Made by a program: the position numbers and the translations under genes
Notes under the pieces: model-generated
The model's database searches: none
Seen by the model: the letters and a program-made list of their open reading frames with translations, nothing else
Told to the model about the DNA's origin: nothing
Shown: positions 1 to 6,205 of the stretch, piece by piece
How positions within the stretch are numbered: the stretch's first letter is position 1
Layout of the letters: each line of letters starts with the position of its first letter
Origin: an uncultured Bacteroidota bacterium
GTDB taxonomy: Bacteria; Bacteroidota; Bacteroidia; Chitinophagales; Chitinophagaceae
Direction: 5' to 3'
Assembly: GCA_903847655.1 (NCBI GenBank)
Contig: CAINEG010000227.1
Span: 1 to 8,468 of the forward strand
Length of the DNA: 8,468 bases

Positions 1-674
1 GCAATGGTTGCAGGGTTACGAGGATCATCTTCAGGAATACCTGCTTCTACTTTACCTACTAAGTCAGCGCCTACATCGGCAGCCTTTGTATAAATACCAC
101 CGCCTACACGTGCAAACAATGCAATCGATTCAGCGCCTAAAGAAAATCCAGTTAATACTTCAATAGTTCTTAGCATTTCAGAAGGGTCACCATTTACAAA
201 GAACATTTGTTTTAGTACTAAGAACAAACCACCTAATCCTAATACTGCTAATCCAGATACGCCTAAGCCCATCACAGATCCACCAGTAAACGATACTTTT
301 AATGCTTGCGCTAAACTTGTTTTAGCTGCTTGAGCAGTTCTTACGTTGGCCTTGGTAGCTACTTTCATTCCAATATAACCAGCCGTTGCACTAAATACAG
401 CACCAATGATAAAGGAAATAGCAATACTCCAATGACTTTCTGCATTTTTAGTAGCCATGAACCCCAATAAAAGGGCTACAATTACCACAAAATAGCCAAG
501 AATTTTCCACTCTGCTTTTAAGAAAGCCATGGCTCCTTCAGCGATATAAGTGCTAATTTCTTTCATTCTAGCATTACCAGCATCTTGCTTGGCTACCCAA
601 TTGAATTTCAATAGAGTATATAGTAAACCTACAACTCCCATAGCCGGAACGGCGTAAAATAAACATTCGTTCAT
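1..674 (-). CDS. hppA: Membrane-bound ion-pumping pyrophosphatase, N-terminal part (cut by window edge)
   Basis: Integral membrane enzyme that hydrolyses cytoplasmic pyrophosphate and uses the energy to pump H+ and/or Na+ across the inner membrane. The gene starts at the ATG at 674 (MNECLFYAV) and stays open to base 1, giving 224 visible residues of a protein that usually has about 700-800. Hydrophobic segments are visible near residues 6-22, 58-73, 82-101 and 136-160. The strongest evidence is the family-typical stretch GGGIYTKAADVGADLVGK at residues 191-208, followed by VEAGIPEDDPRNPAT, which carries the acidic pyrophosphate/Mg-binding residues. The residues that decide K+ dependence and H+ versus Na+ specificity lie beyond the edge, so the subtype cannot be called. 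It is probably transcribed from its own promoter at 710-744. Family assignment is near certain. Confidence 0.96.
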   Translation of the reverse strand, partial: MNECLFYAVPAMGVVGLLYTLLKFNWVAKQDAGNARMKEISTYIAEGAMAFLKAEWKILGYFVVIVALLLGFMATKNAESHWSIAISFIIGAVFSATAGYIGMKVATKANVRTAQAAKTSLAQALKVSFTGGSVMGLGVSGLAVLGLGGLFLVLKQMFFVNGDPSEMLRTIEVLTGFSLGAESIALFARVGGGIYTKAADVGADLVGKVEAGIPEDDPRNPATI

Positions 675-709
675 AAAAAAGTGTATTCTTTAGTTATAAT
701 TAAGGACTG

Positions 710-744
710 CAAAAATAGGGGGTAAAAGCCAAAAAAAGTGCAAA
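710..744 (-). promoter_or_regulatory. Bacteroidota-type promoter for hppA
   Basis: On the minus strand, 717-710 reads TATTTTTG, an exact match to the Bacteroidota -7 consensus TAnnTTTG. A TTTG at 744-741 could be the -33 element, with 23 bases between them, at the upper end of the usual spacing. Transcription would begin near 703-705, giving a leader of about 30 bases before the ATG at 674. The promoter lies in the 80-base gap after the stop codon of the serine hydrolase gene, so hppA need not depend on readthrough from it. The consensus is known biology; use of this site is inferred. Confidence 0.6.
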
Positions 745-754
745 AAGCTCAACA

Positions 755-1969
755 TTACTCCACTAATGAGGTCGTATCCACCTTGCCAGTGAAAACAGAG
801 GCAATTTCCTTGCCTTTATAAATGGATTTATTGAATTTATTGCCCAAAATGATGATGGTAGCTGATTCATTGATCAATCTGGTAAAAACGGTGTTATTGC
901 CATGCCACCATCCATTGTGGTAAATTAGTTTTTCTTCATTGGGTTTGGTCAAAATACGCCAGCCCAATCCATAATTGTGGTAATATTTATTGATAGGACT
1001 TTGAGGTTGATAGGCCATTTCTAAGGTAGCTGCAGCCAAAAATGTACCCTCGTTCAATGCCTTATCCCAAAGCAACATATCTCTAGCGGTACTGTACACA
1101 TTTTTATCACCATAAATACAATCATATTTTTCTATACGATAAGGCACCATTCTAGCATTGTAGGAAGGGGTATACTTATCAATTGTTTTTGCACTAAAAA
1201 TAAAGCTATTGTCCATTTTTAATGGCTTAAATATATTTTCAGCCATGTAACTAGGAAAATCCTGTCCTGAAATTTTTTCAATGAGCAATGCCAACAATAC
1301 AAAATTAGTATTGCAATATTTAAACACTCTATTAGGCATAGCGGCTGGTGCAGGGCGCTTGGTCACCATATAATCTAGTACATCCTGATTATTATACAAC
1401 CCTTGTCTGAAAGGGGGTTCAGACTTAATCAGTCGTATTTTTTTGACCCATCTGCCTCTTTTATTTTTTACCTTGGTCATGATGTATTTACGCGACTCCA
1501 TAAAAACAGAATAGTCGGGTAGACCACTTCGGTGAGACAACAATTGTTCGATGGTTACTTCAGAATAAGGGAAATTGGCAATATATTTAGTAACAGGTGC
1601 TTTTAAATCTAATTTATGTTGTTCCCATAATTTAAGCGCCGCCATTCCTGTAAATGTTTTTGAAATAGAGGCTAAATGAATAGGGGTTTCAGGCAACATC
1701 ATCGATTTACTTCCGAAATTGGAAAACCCACGGTAGTCTTCGAAGATAATCTCCCCATTCTTTGCCACTAAAATTTCACCGCTAAATCCCTTCTTCCCCA
1801 ATAGCAAATCATATTTGGCTTTTACTTCAGTGATCAATCTTTCTCTTTCCGTCGAACTTAATTTGAGGGCGGCAAAATTTGGATTTTCTAAATATTTAGG
1901 CCCTTGACTTGTACCACAAGCACTAGTCAAAAAAAAGAAAGCTATGAAAAGGGCCAATCGTACGATCAT
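755..1969 (-). CDS. Lipoprotein serine hydrolase, beta-lactamase/S12 (class C-like) superfamily
   Basis: A 404-residue member of the penicillin-binding-protein-like serine hydrolases. Residues 1-18 form a short signal peptide ending LTSAC, so Cys18 is a likely lipidation site and the protein should be membrane-anchored outside the cytoplasm. The catalytic motifs are in order: S101-I-S-K104 (nucleophile and base, the SxxK motif), Y218-C-N220 (YxN) and H351-N-G353 (the HxG version of the KTG box). HNG rather than KTG is common in the esterase/peptidase members, so resistance to beta-lactams should not be assumed. Between the first two motifs, residues 160-182 are strikingly basic, with eleven Lys/Arg. 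The start at 1969 is chosen because the lipoprotein signal follows it directly. The substrate may be a peptide, ester or peptidoglycan fragment and cannot be told. The gene stands alone, divergent from serA. Confidence 0.88.
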   Translation of the reverse strand: MIVRLALFIAFFFLTSACGTSQGPKYLENPNFAALKLSSTERERLITEVKAKYDLLLGKKGFSGEILVAKNGEIIFEDYRGFSNFGSKSMMLPETPIHLASISKTFTGMAALKLWEQHKLDLKAPVTKYIANFPYSEVTIEQLLSHRSGLPDYSVFMESRKYIMTKVKNKRGRWVKKIRLIKSEPPFRQGLYNNQDVLDYMVTKRPAPAAMPNRVFKYCNTNFVLLALLIEKISGQDFPSYMAENIFKPLKMDNSFIFSAKTIDKYTPSYNARMVPYRIEKYDCIYGDKNVYSTARDMLLWDKALNEGTFLAAATLEMAYQPQSPINKYYHNYGLGWRILTKPNEEKLIYHNGWWHGNNTVFTRLINESATIIILGNKFNKSIYKGKEIASVFTGKVDTTSLVE

Positions 1970-2083
1970 CTGTTAGTTTTTATAAGGCACCCAAAGGAAA
2001 CCAATAGGTAACAAAATAACGCTATAATTACATAATTTATTGTTAATGAATAGCAAACAGTTAATTTTTTTTAACTTTGCCTC
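1970..2083. promoter_or_regulatory. Divergent intergenic region between the serine hydrolase gene and serA
   Basis: These 114 AT-rich bases must carry the start signals of both genes. The rightward -7 box is clear and listed separately. For the leftward gene the best candidate is TTCCTTTG on the minus strand at 1999-1992, one mismatch from TAnnTTTG and about 22 bases before the ATG, but no TTTG lies at a proper -33 distance. GTTAA at 2060-2064 and TTAAC at 2071-2075 form an inverted repeat around six T, overlapping the serA -7 box. No terminator or small open frame is convincing here. Confidence 0.45.
2072..2079 (+). promoter_or_regulatory. serA -7 promoter box, implying a leaderless mRNA
   Basis: TAACTTTG at 2072-2079 is an exact TAnnTTTG match on the plus strand, followed by C as is often seen. 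Only four bases separate it from the serA ATG at 2084. With the usual distance from -7 box to start point, transcription would begin at or within a few bases of the A of the ATG, giving a leaderless message. No good TTTG element lies 17-23 bases upstream; the nearest is a TTG at 2040-2042, with a 29-base gap. Confidence 0.6.
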
Positions 2084-3322
2084 ATGAGCAATCTAGATAC
2101 CACCAGTTACCCCAAAGACAAAATCAAGGTTTTATTTCTTGAAAACATCAGCGATAAAGCGGTACAATACTTCAAGGATCAAGGGTATACCGATGTTAAA
2201 AAAATAGCCGGGGCTTTAAGTGAAGAGGAATTAATCAAGGTTATTAAGGACGTGCACATTTTAGGTATTCGTTCAAAAACATTTATTTCCAAAAAAGTAT
2301 TAGATAGCGCTAAGAAATTACAAGCCATTGGTTGTTTTTGTATTGGTATCAATCAAGTAGATGTGAAAGCCTGTAAGCAAAAAGGCGTGGCTTTATTCAA
2401 TGCGCCTTATAGCAACACCAGAAGTGTAGCGGAACTAGTGATTGGGGCCGCCATTATGCTCATAAGAAAAATAACAGATAAAAATATTGCTGCACACAAT
2501 GGCATTTGGAATAAAGAAGCCAAAGGAAGTTTTGAATTAAGAGGCAAGACTATTGGTATTATTGGTTATGGTAATATTGGTACGCAGTTAAGTGTGATGG
2601 CAGAGGCCATGGGCATGAAAGTAAAGTTTTATGACATTGAAACAAAATTACCCTTGGGTAATGCGGTGGCAGTAAAATCTATCAAAGATTTAGTAAGTAG
2701 TTCAGACATTATTTCTTTACATGTGCCTGAGACCAATCAAACTAAAAATTTAATTAACAAGGCAGTCATCAAACAATTTAAACAAGGAGCCATCTTAATC
2801 AATTATGCACGTGGTGAAGTTGTAGATTTAGAAGCTTTGAGCCAAGCCATTAAAGACAAACAAGTAGCTGGTGCTGCCATTGATGTATTTCCCATTGAGC
2901 CTGAAAAAAATGGCGATAAATTTACTACACCACTACAAGGTTTATCCAATGTTATATTAACACCCCATATTGGTGGTTCAACCGAAGAAGCGCAAGAGAA
3001 CATTGGTGAAGATGTGAGTATAAAATTGTATCAATATCTAGAACGTGGGGTTTCTTATGGTTCTCATACTATTCCTAGCATCAGCTTACCTCCAGTAGAA
3101 AATGCACATCGAATTTTACACATACACAACAATGTGCCTGGCGTATTGAGTGCTATTAATACGGTGATGTCTAAAAATAAAATAAACATTGTTGGACAAT
3201 ACTTAAAAACCAATGATGAAATTGGCTATGTAGTTTTGGATGTAGATTCTAAATTGTCTAAAACAGCCATTGCTTTATTGAAAGAAGTAAAACACACCAT
3301 CAGAGTGCGTATGTTGTATTAA
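2084..3322 (+). CDS. serA: D-3-phosphoglycerate dehydrogenase with C-terminal ACT domain
   Basis: Catalyses the first step of serine biosynthesis, 3-phosphoglycerate to 3-phosphohydroxypyruvate with NAD, in the cytoplasm. The 412 residues align end to end with the E. coli SerA type (410 residues). The substrate-binding half carries the conserved IGCFCIG at 82-88 and NTRSVAELVIG at 111-121. The Rossmann motif GYGNIG is at 161-166. The catalytic residues are R243 (in YARGEVVD), E272 (in DVFPIEP) and H295 (in TPHIGGS). The ACT domain occupies about 340-412. The three residues that bind the feedback inhibitor serine in E. coli (His344, Asn346, Asn364) have counterparts H348, N350 and N368, so inhibition by serine is likely. 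M1 is the only Met near the N-terminus, which fixes the start. There is no serC beside it. It converges on cutC with a 10-base gap. Confidence 0.97.
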   Translation: MSNLDTTSYPKDKIKVLFLENISDKAVQYFKDQGYTDVKKIAGALSEEELIKVIKDVHILGIRSKTFISKKVLDSAKKLQAIGCFCIGINQVDVKACKQKGVALFNAPYSNTRSVAELVIGAAIMLIRKITDKNIAAHNGIWNKEAKGSFELRGKTIGIIGYGNIGTQLSVMAEAMGMKVKFYDIETKLPLGNAVAVKSIKDLVSSSDIISLHVPETNQTKNLINKAVIKQFKQGAILINYARGEVVDLEALSQAIKDKQVAGAAIDVFPIEPEKNGDKFTTPLQGLSNVILTPHIGGSTEEAQENIGEDVSIKLYQYLERGVSYGSHTIPSISLPPVENAHRILHIHNNVPGVLSAINTVMSKNKINIVGQYLKTNDEIGYVVLDVDSKLSKTAIALLKEVKHTIRVRMLY

Positions 3323-3332
3323 TAGCAAAAGG

Positions 3333-4049
3333 CTATAATGCGGACAACATTTTTTTAATTTCTTCTGTATCTACACCTGTAGCTTGTAAATTTTCTTGCA
3401 TGGAATCTTTGGTATATAGCATTTGACTTACTTGCATTTTTCTTGCACTGCTATGTATTTCTTTGGCTCCTGTGGCTGTAATTATTTCTTTGATATTATT
3501 GGATCGAACGCCAGCACCTGGCATAATAATAATTCTATCCCCCGCTTGTTCTATTAATTTTTTTAATAAGGGTAGGGCTTCTGCGGCATTGGGCATTTGA
3601 CCACTGGTTAAAATTCTTTTACAACCTGTTGCTATAATATCTTCTAATGCTTTGAATGGATCCTTGCATCTATCAAATGCCCTATGAAAAGTCACTTCCA
3701 TTGGACTTGCTAGATCCACTAATCTTTTAGTTCTTGCTGTATCAATAGTTCCATCTGCATTTAATAAACCGATGACTATGCCTGGATAGTTTAATTTTCT
3801 GGCCATGAGTATATCCGACCGGATCGAATTAAATTCGTTCTCCGTATATAAAAAATCACCTCCTCTGGGTCTGATGATTGGAAATACAGGCTTAGAAGTT
3901 AAAGCAATCAAAGTGGCTAAACTACCAAATGAGGGGGTAGTCCCTCCTTCTTGAGGGTTTTCACAAAATTCTATTCTATGGGCACCCGCTTTAATAGCTT
4001 CTAGAGCGGCCTCTACTGAAAAAACTGCTATTTCAAGTATTGTAGACAT
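3333..4049 (-). CDS. cutC: CutC-family TIM-barrel protein
   Basis: A 238-residue protein of the CutC family (E. coli CutC has 248), probably cytoplasmic as there is no signal peptide. Family signatures are in order: RIEFCENPQEGGTTPS at 25-40 (including C29), IIRPRGGDFLY at 58-68, TFHRAFD at 120-126, ILTSGQ at 146-151, PGAGVR at 177-182 and EIHSSA at 197-202. These Arg, Asp and His residues at strand ends of a barrel look like an enzyme pocket. The family is named for copper tolerance in E. coli, but that role is weakly supported and the biochemical activity is not settled. Here the gene begins 4 bases after the glycosylasparaginase stop codon, so the two are almost certainly co-transcribed and perhaps translationally coupled. 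That context favours a part in amino-sugar or glycan metabolism over copper handling (inference). Confidence 0.93.
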   Translation of the reverse strand: MSTILEIAVFSVEAALEAIKAGAHRIEFCENPQEGGTTPSFGSLATLIALTSKPVFPIIRPRGGDFLYTENEFNSIRSDILMARKLNYPGIVIGLLNADGTIDTARTKRLVDLASPMEVTFHRAFDRCKDPFKALEDIIATGCKRILTSGQMPNAAEALPLLKKLIEQAGDRIIIMPGAGVRSNNIKEIITATGAKEIHSSARKMQVSQMLYTKDSMQENLQATGVDTEEIKKMLSAL

Positions 4050-4053
4050 ATGT

Positions 4054-5124
4054 TTAATCTAAAGAAGATGATTCAAATAATTTATTTCCATCCTTTGTAT
4101 GCACTGCATAATTAAATCCTTTATGCAAAGCGTAAGCACCTGCTTCTCCCTTTTTATTCATGGCAATAAAACATACTTGAATGTCTTTGGCTTTTTCTTT
4201 TTTGATTCTTCTAATTCTTTCCACTACAAATTTACAAGCCTCTGCTGGAGATTTACCTTGTCTCATTTGTTCTACCACCGCACTTGCCCCTGCTACACGA
4301 ATGACATCTTCCCCTTGTCCTGTGGCTACTACTGCACCCACTTCATTGTCTACATATAAGCCAGCACCAATAACAGGAGAGTCGCCTACACGACCTCTCA
4401 TTTTAAAACCTGCCCCACTAGTCGTACAACTGCCAGATAAATTTCCAAAACTGTCTAAGGCAATCATCCCAATGGTATCGTGGTTCCAATCGCCATTGCT
4501 TAGTTTATGCGGGGCCATCAGTGATGGATCTAATTGGCTTGTCGCTTGTTTTCTTTCAATATTGATCACTGGTTTATACTCCGATTTTTTTAACCACCCT
4601 TCATAAGATTTTTTAGCATCTTCTGAAAGTGTATCAGGCTCTAAGGTAAAGCCTTCAGACACCGCAAACTGTTGAGCACCTTCACCCACGAGCATTACAT
4701 GAGGTGTTTTTTCCATCACTCTACGGGCTACAGAAATCGGATGTTTGATACGCTCTAAAAAAGCAACACTACCGCAATTAAATTCATGATCCATAATAGA
4801 AGCATCTAAAGTCACATGACCATCTCTATCAGGGTTGCCACTCAAACCCACACAGCAATTAATTTCATCTTCAGTTACTTTAACGCCATTTTCTACTGCA
4901 TCCAATGCTTTTCCTCCATTGCCAAGTATCTTCCATGCGGCTAAATTAGCGGCCAAGCCAGCATCCCAGGTAGCCACTACCACTGGATTGATATTGCTTA
5001 TGGCATTCGCTCCAACAGCTATTTCTTGAACTGTATTGGGTATAAATCCGGTAATTGTAAAACTAGAAATACCTAAACTACTTAAATTCAAAAATTTTCT
5101 TCTATCCATTCGCATAATAGCCAT
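4054..5124 (-). CDS. N4-(beta-N-acetylglucosaminyl)-L-asparaginase (glycosylasparaginase), exported
   Basis: Ntn-hydrolase that cleaves the GlcNAc-asparagine bond of nearly finished N-glycopeptides, giving aspartate and an aminosugar that decays to GlcNAc and ammonia. The 356-residue precursor matches the bacterial (Elizabethkingia-type) enzyme. HDTIGM at 215-220 is the self-cleavage site: the chain should break between D216 and T217, freeing T217 as the N-terminal nucleophile of the beta subunit. Substrate-binding features follow: GRVGDSP at 244-250 (R245, D248) and ATGQGED at 267-273. The N-terminus has a twin-arginine motif (DRRKFLN, residues 7-13) followed by a hydrophobic segment, so export, probably by Tat, is likely. 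Met1, Met4 and Met6 are all possible starts; Met6 sits directly before the Arg pair. A general isoaspartyl peptidase/asparaginase is less likely, given the glycosylasparaginase-like motifs. First gene of a unit with cutC. Confidence 0.93.
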   Translation of the reverse strand: MAIMRMDRRKFLNLSSLGISSFTITGFIPNTVQEIAVGANAISNINPVVVATWDAGLAANLAAWKILGNGGKALDAVENGVKVTEDEINCCVGLSGNPDRDGHVTLDASIMDHEFNCGSVAFLERIKHPISVARRVMEKTPHVMLVGEGAQQFAVSEGFTLEPDTLSEDAKKSYEGWLKKSEYKPVINIERKQATSQLDPSLMAPHKLSNGDWNHDTIGMIALDSFGNLSGSCTTSGAGFKMRGRVGDSPVIGAGLYVDNEVGAVVATGQGEDVIRVAGASAVVEQMRQGKSPAEACKFVVERIRRIKKEKAKDIQVCFIAMNKKGEAGAYALHKGFNYAVHTKDGNKLFESSSLD

Positions 5125-5188
5125 TATTTTATAGATTTCAAGATACGAACTATGCGCATATTTTTAGTACTTTTAATTATTATATTTT
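5125..5188. promoter_or_regulatory. Divergent promoter region with central 10-base palindrome (glycosylasparaginase / NahK-like kinase)
   Basis: These 64 bases hold the start signals for both directions. A perfect palindrome, TATGCGCATA, lies at 5151-5160, and AA/TT pairs outside it (5148-5149 with 5162-5163) extend the symmetry after one mismatch. Candidate -7 boxes flank it: TATCTTG on the minus strand at 5145-5139 (one T short of consensus) and TACTTTTA on the plus strand at 5168-5175 (one mismatch). Neither has a clear -33 TTTG. If both are real, the palindrome sits in the spacer of both promoters, a good position for an operator controlling both units together. The palindrome is seen directly; its role is inferred. 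Confidence 0.45.
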
Positions 5189-6205
5189 ATGCAAGAAATT
5201 TTCAATTTATATGGCTGGCAGGTAAGTAGTTATGAACCAATACATCAAGGTCTAATTAATAGCACTTATTCTATTCAAACCAATAATGGTGCCTATATCT
5301 TACAATCTATCAACCATAAGGTATTTAAAAACCCTGCCACCATCGATGCCAATATCAATGCCATTTCTTCCTACCTTAAAATAAACAAGCCCAATTATAT
5401 ATTTACCCATTTAGTACCCACTTTAAATGGCCCTACTTTAGTGCAGTGGGAGGGTGGCTTTTATCGCGCCTTTCATAAAATAGAGGGTTATGCTTTAAGT
5501 GTTTTAGAAAATGAAGATCAAGTAGAGGAAGCGGCCAAACAATTTGCTCAATTCACTTTTGGCTTAAAAAATTTTAATGCAAGTTCACTTAAAGATACAT
5601 TACCACAATTTCATGATTTAAATTTAAGGTATCAACAATTTACTAGCGCTTTGCAAAATGGCAATAGCAAAAGAATAGCAGCCAATAAAGACACTATTCA
5701 ATATTTAGAATCCAATAAGCATTATGTAAGCACTTACAATAATTTTATTGCGCACAAAGATGTTTCAAAAAGAGTCACCCATCACGACACTAAAATTAGT
5801 AATGTCCTTTTTAATAAAGTTAATGGCATAGAAAAAGCCATTTGCGTGATTGATTTAGATACGGTGATGGCAGGCTATTTTATCAGCGATGTGGGGGATA
5901 TGTGTAGGACCTGCTTATGTGCTGTTTCTGAAGAAGAAAAAGATTTAAATAAAGTAAGCGTAGATGCTTTAAAATGGTCTGCTTTAAAAAAAGGCTACCT
6001 AAATTATATGCAGGAAACATTGAGTAGTTTTGAATTAGACCACTTTTTTTATGGAGGTCAATTTATGATTTACATGCAAGCACTTCGTTTTTTTACAGAC
6101 CACTTAAACAACGATAGCTATTACGGCGCTAAATATGAAGGTCAAAATCTAGTGCGCACACTTAATCAGATTCGTTTATTAGAGCAGTACAATCAACTAA
6201 ATTAA
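5189..6205 (+). CDS. N-acetylhexosamine 1-kinase-like phosphotransferase (APH/choline-kinase fold)
   Basis: A 338-residue cytoplasmic kinase of the aminoglycoside-phosphotransferase fold, resembling NahK (about 360 residues), which phosphorylates GlcNAc or GalNAc at C1 using ATP. The N-lobe begins with QGLINSTYSI at 20-29, which looks like the nucleotide-binding loop of these kinases. The catalytic loop is THHDTKISNVLF at 197-208, with D200 as catalytic base and N205 as metal ligand. VIDLDTVMAG at 220-229 supplies the metal-binding Asp (D222/D224), followed by DVGDMCR at 234-240. The TK after the catalytic Asp and the DLDTVM stretch are as in NahK and unlike antibiotic-modifying enzymes, so this is not read as a resistance gene. 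Divergent from glycosylasparaginase, which yields GlcNAc, and two genes from a GH109 protein, both of which support an amino-sugar substrate. Its stop codon interlocks with that of the converging M20 gene. Confidence 0.82.
   Translation: MQEIFNLYGWQVSSYEPIHQGLINSTYSIQTNNGAYILQSINHKVFKNPATIDANINAISSYLKINKPNYIFTHLVPTLNGPTLVQWEGGFYRAFHKIEGYALSVLENEDQVEEAAKQFAQFTFGLKNFNASSLKDTLPQFHDLNLRYQQFTSALQNGNSKRIAANKDTIQYLESNKHYVSTYNNFIAHKDVSKRVTHHDTKISNVLFNKVNGIEKAICVIDLDTVMAGYFISDVGDMCRTCLCAVSEEEKDLNKVSVDALKWSALKKGYLNYMQETLSSFELDHFFYGGQFMIYMQALRFFTDHLNNDSYYGAKYEGQNLVRTLNQIRLLEQYNQLN

Noticed and set aside
755..1969. Beta-lactam resistance gene
   Set aside because: The fold and SxxK/YxN motifs fit, but HNG in place of KTG and the lipoprotein anchor are common in esterase/peptidase relatives, so resistance cannot be claimed.
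2803..3003. Minus-strand open frame inside serA
   Set aside because: It overlaps the catalytic, fully conserved part of serA and has no independent start signal or recognisable product.
3322..3336. Bidirectional intrinsic terminator between serA and cutC
   Set aside because: Only five mostly AT pairs and no adjacent T-tract; kept only as a weak observation.
4099..4606. Plus-strand open frames opposite the glycosylasparaginase gene
   Set aside because: Their Ser/Thr/Leu-rich or Cys/Phe-rich translations look like mirror artefacts of the strongly supported minus-strand gene.
5189..6205. Aminoglycoside resistance kinase
   Set aside because: The fold is shared, but the HHDTK and DLDTVM motifs resemble N-acetylhexosamine kinases and the neighbours are amino-sugar genes.
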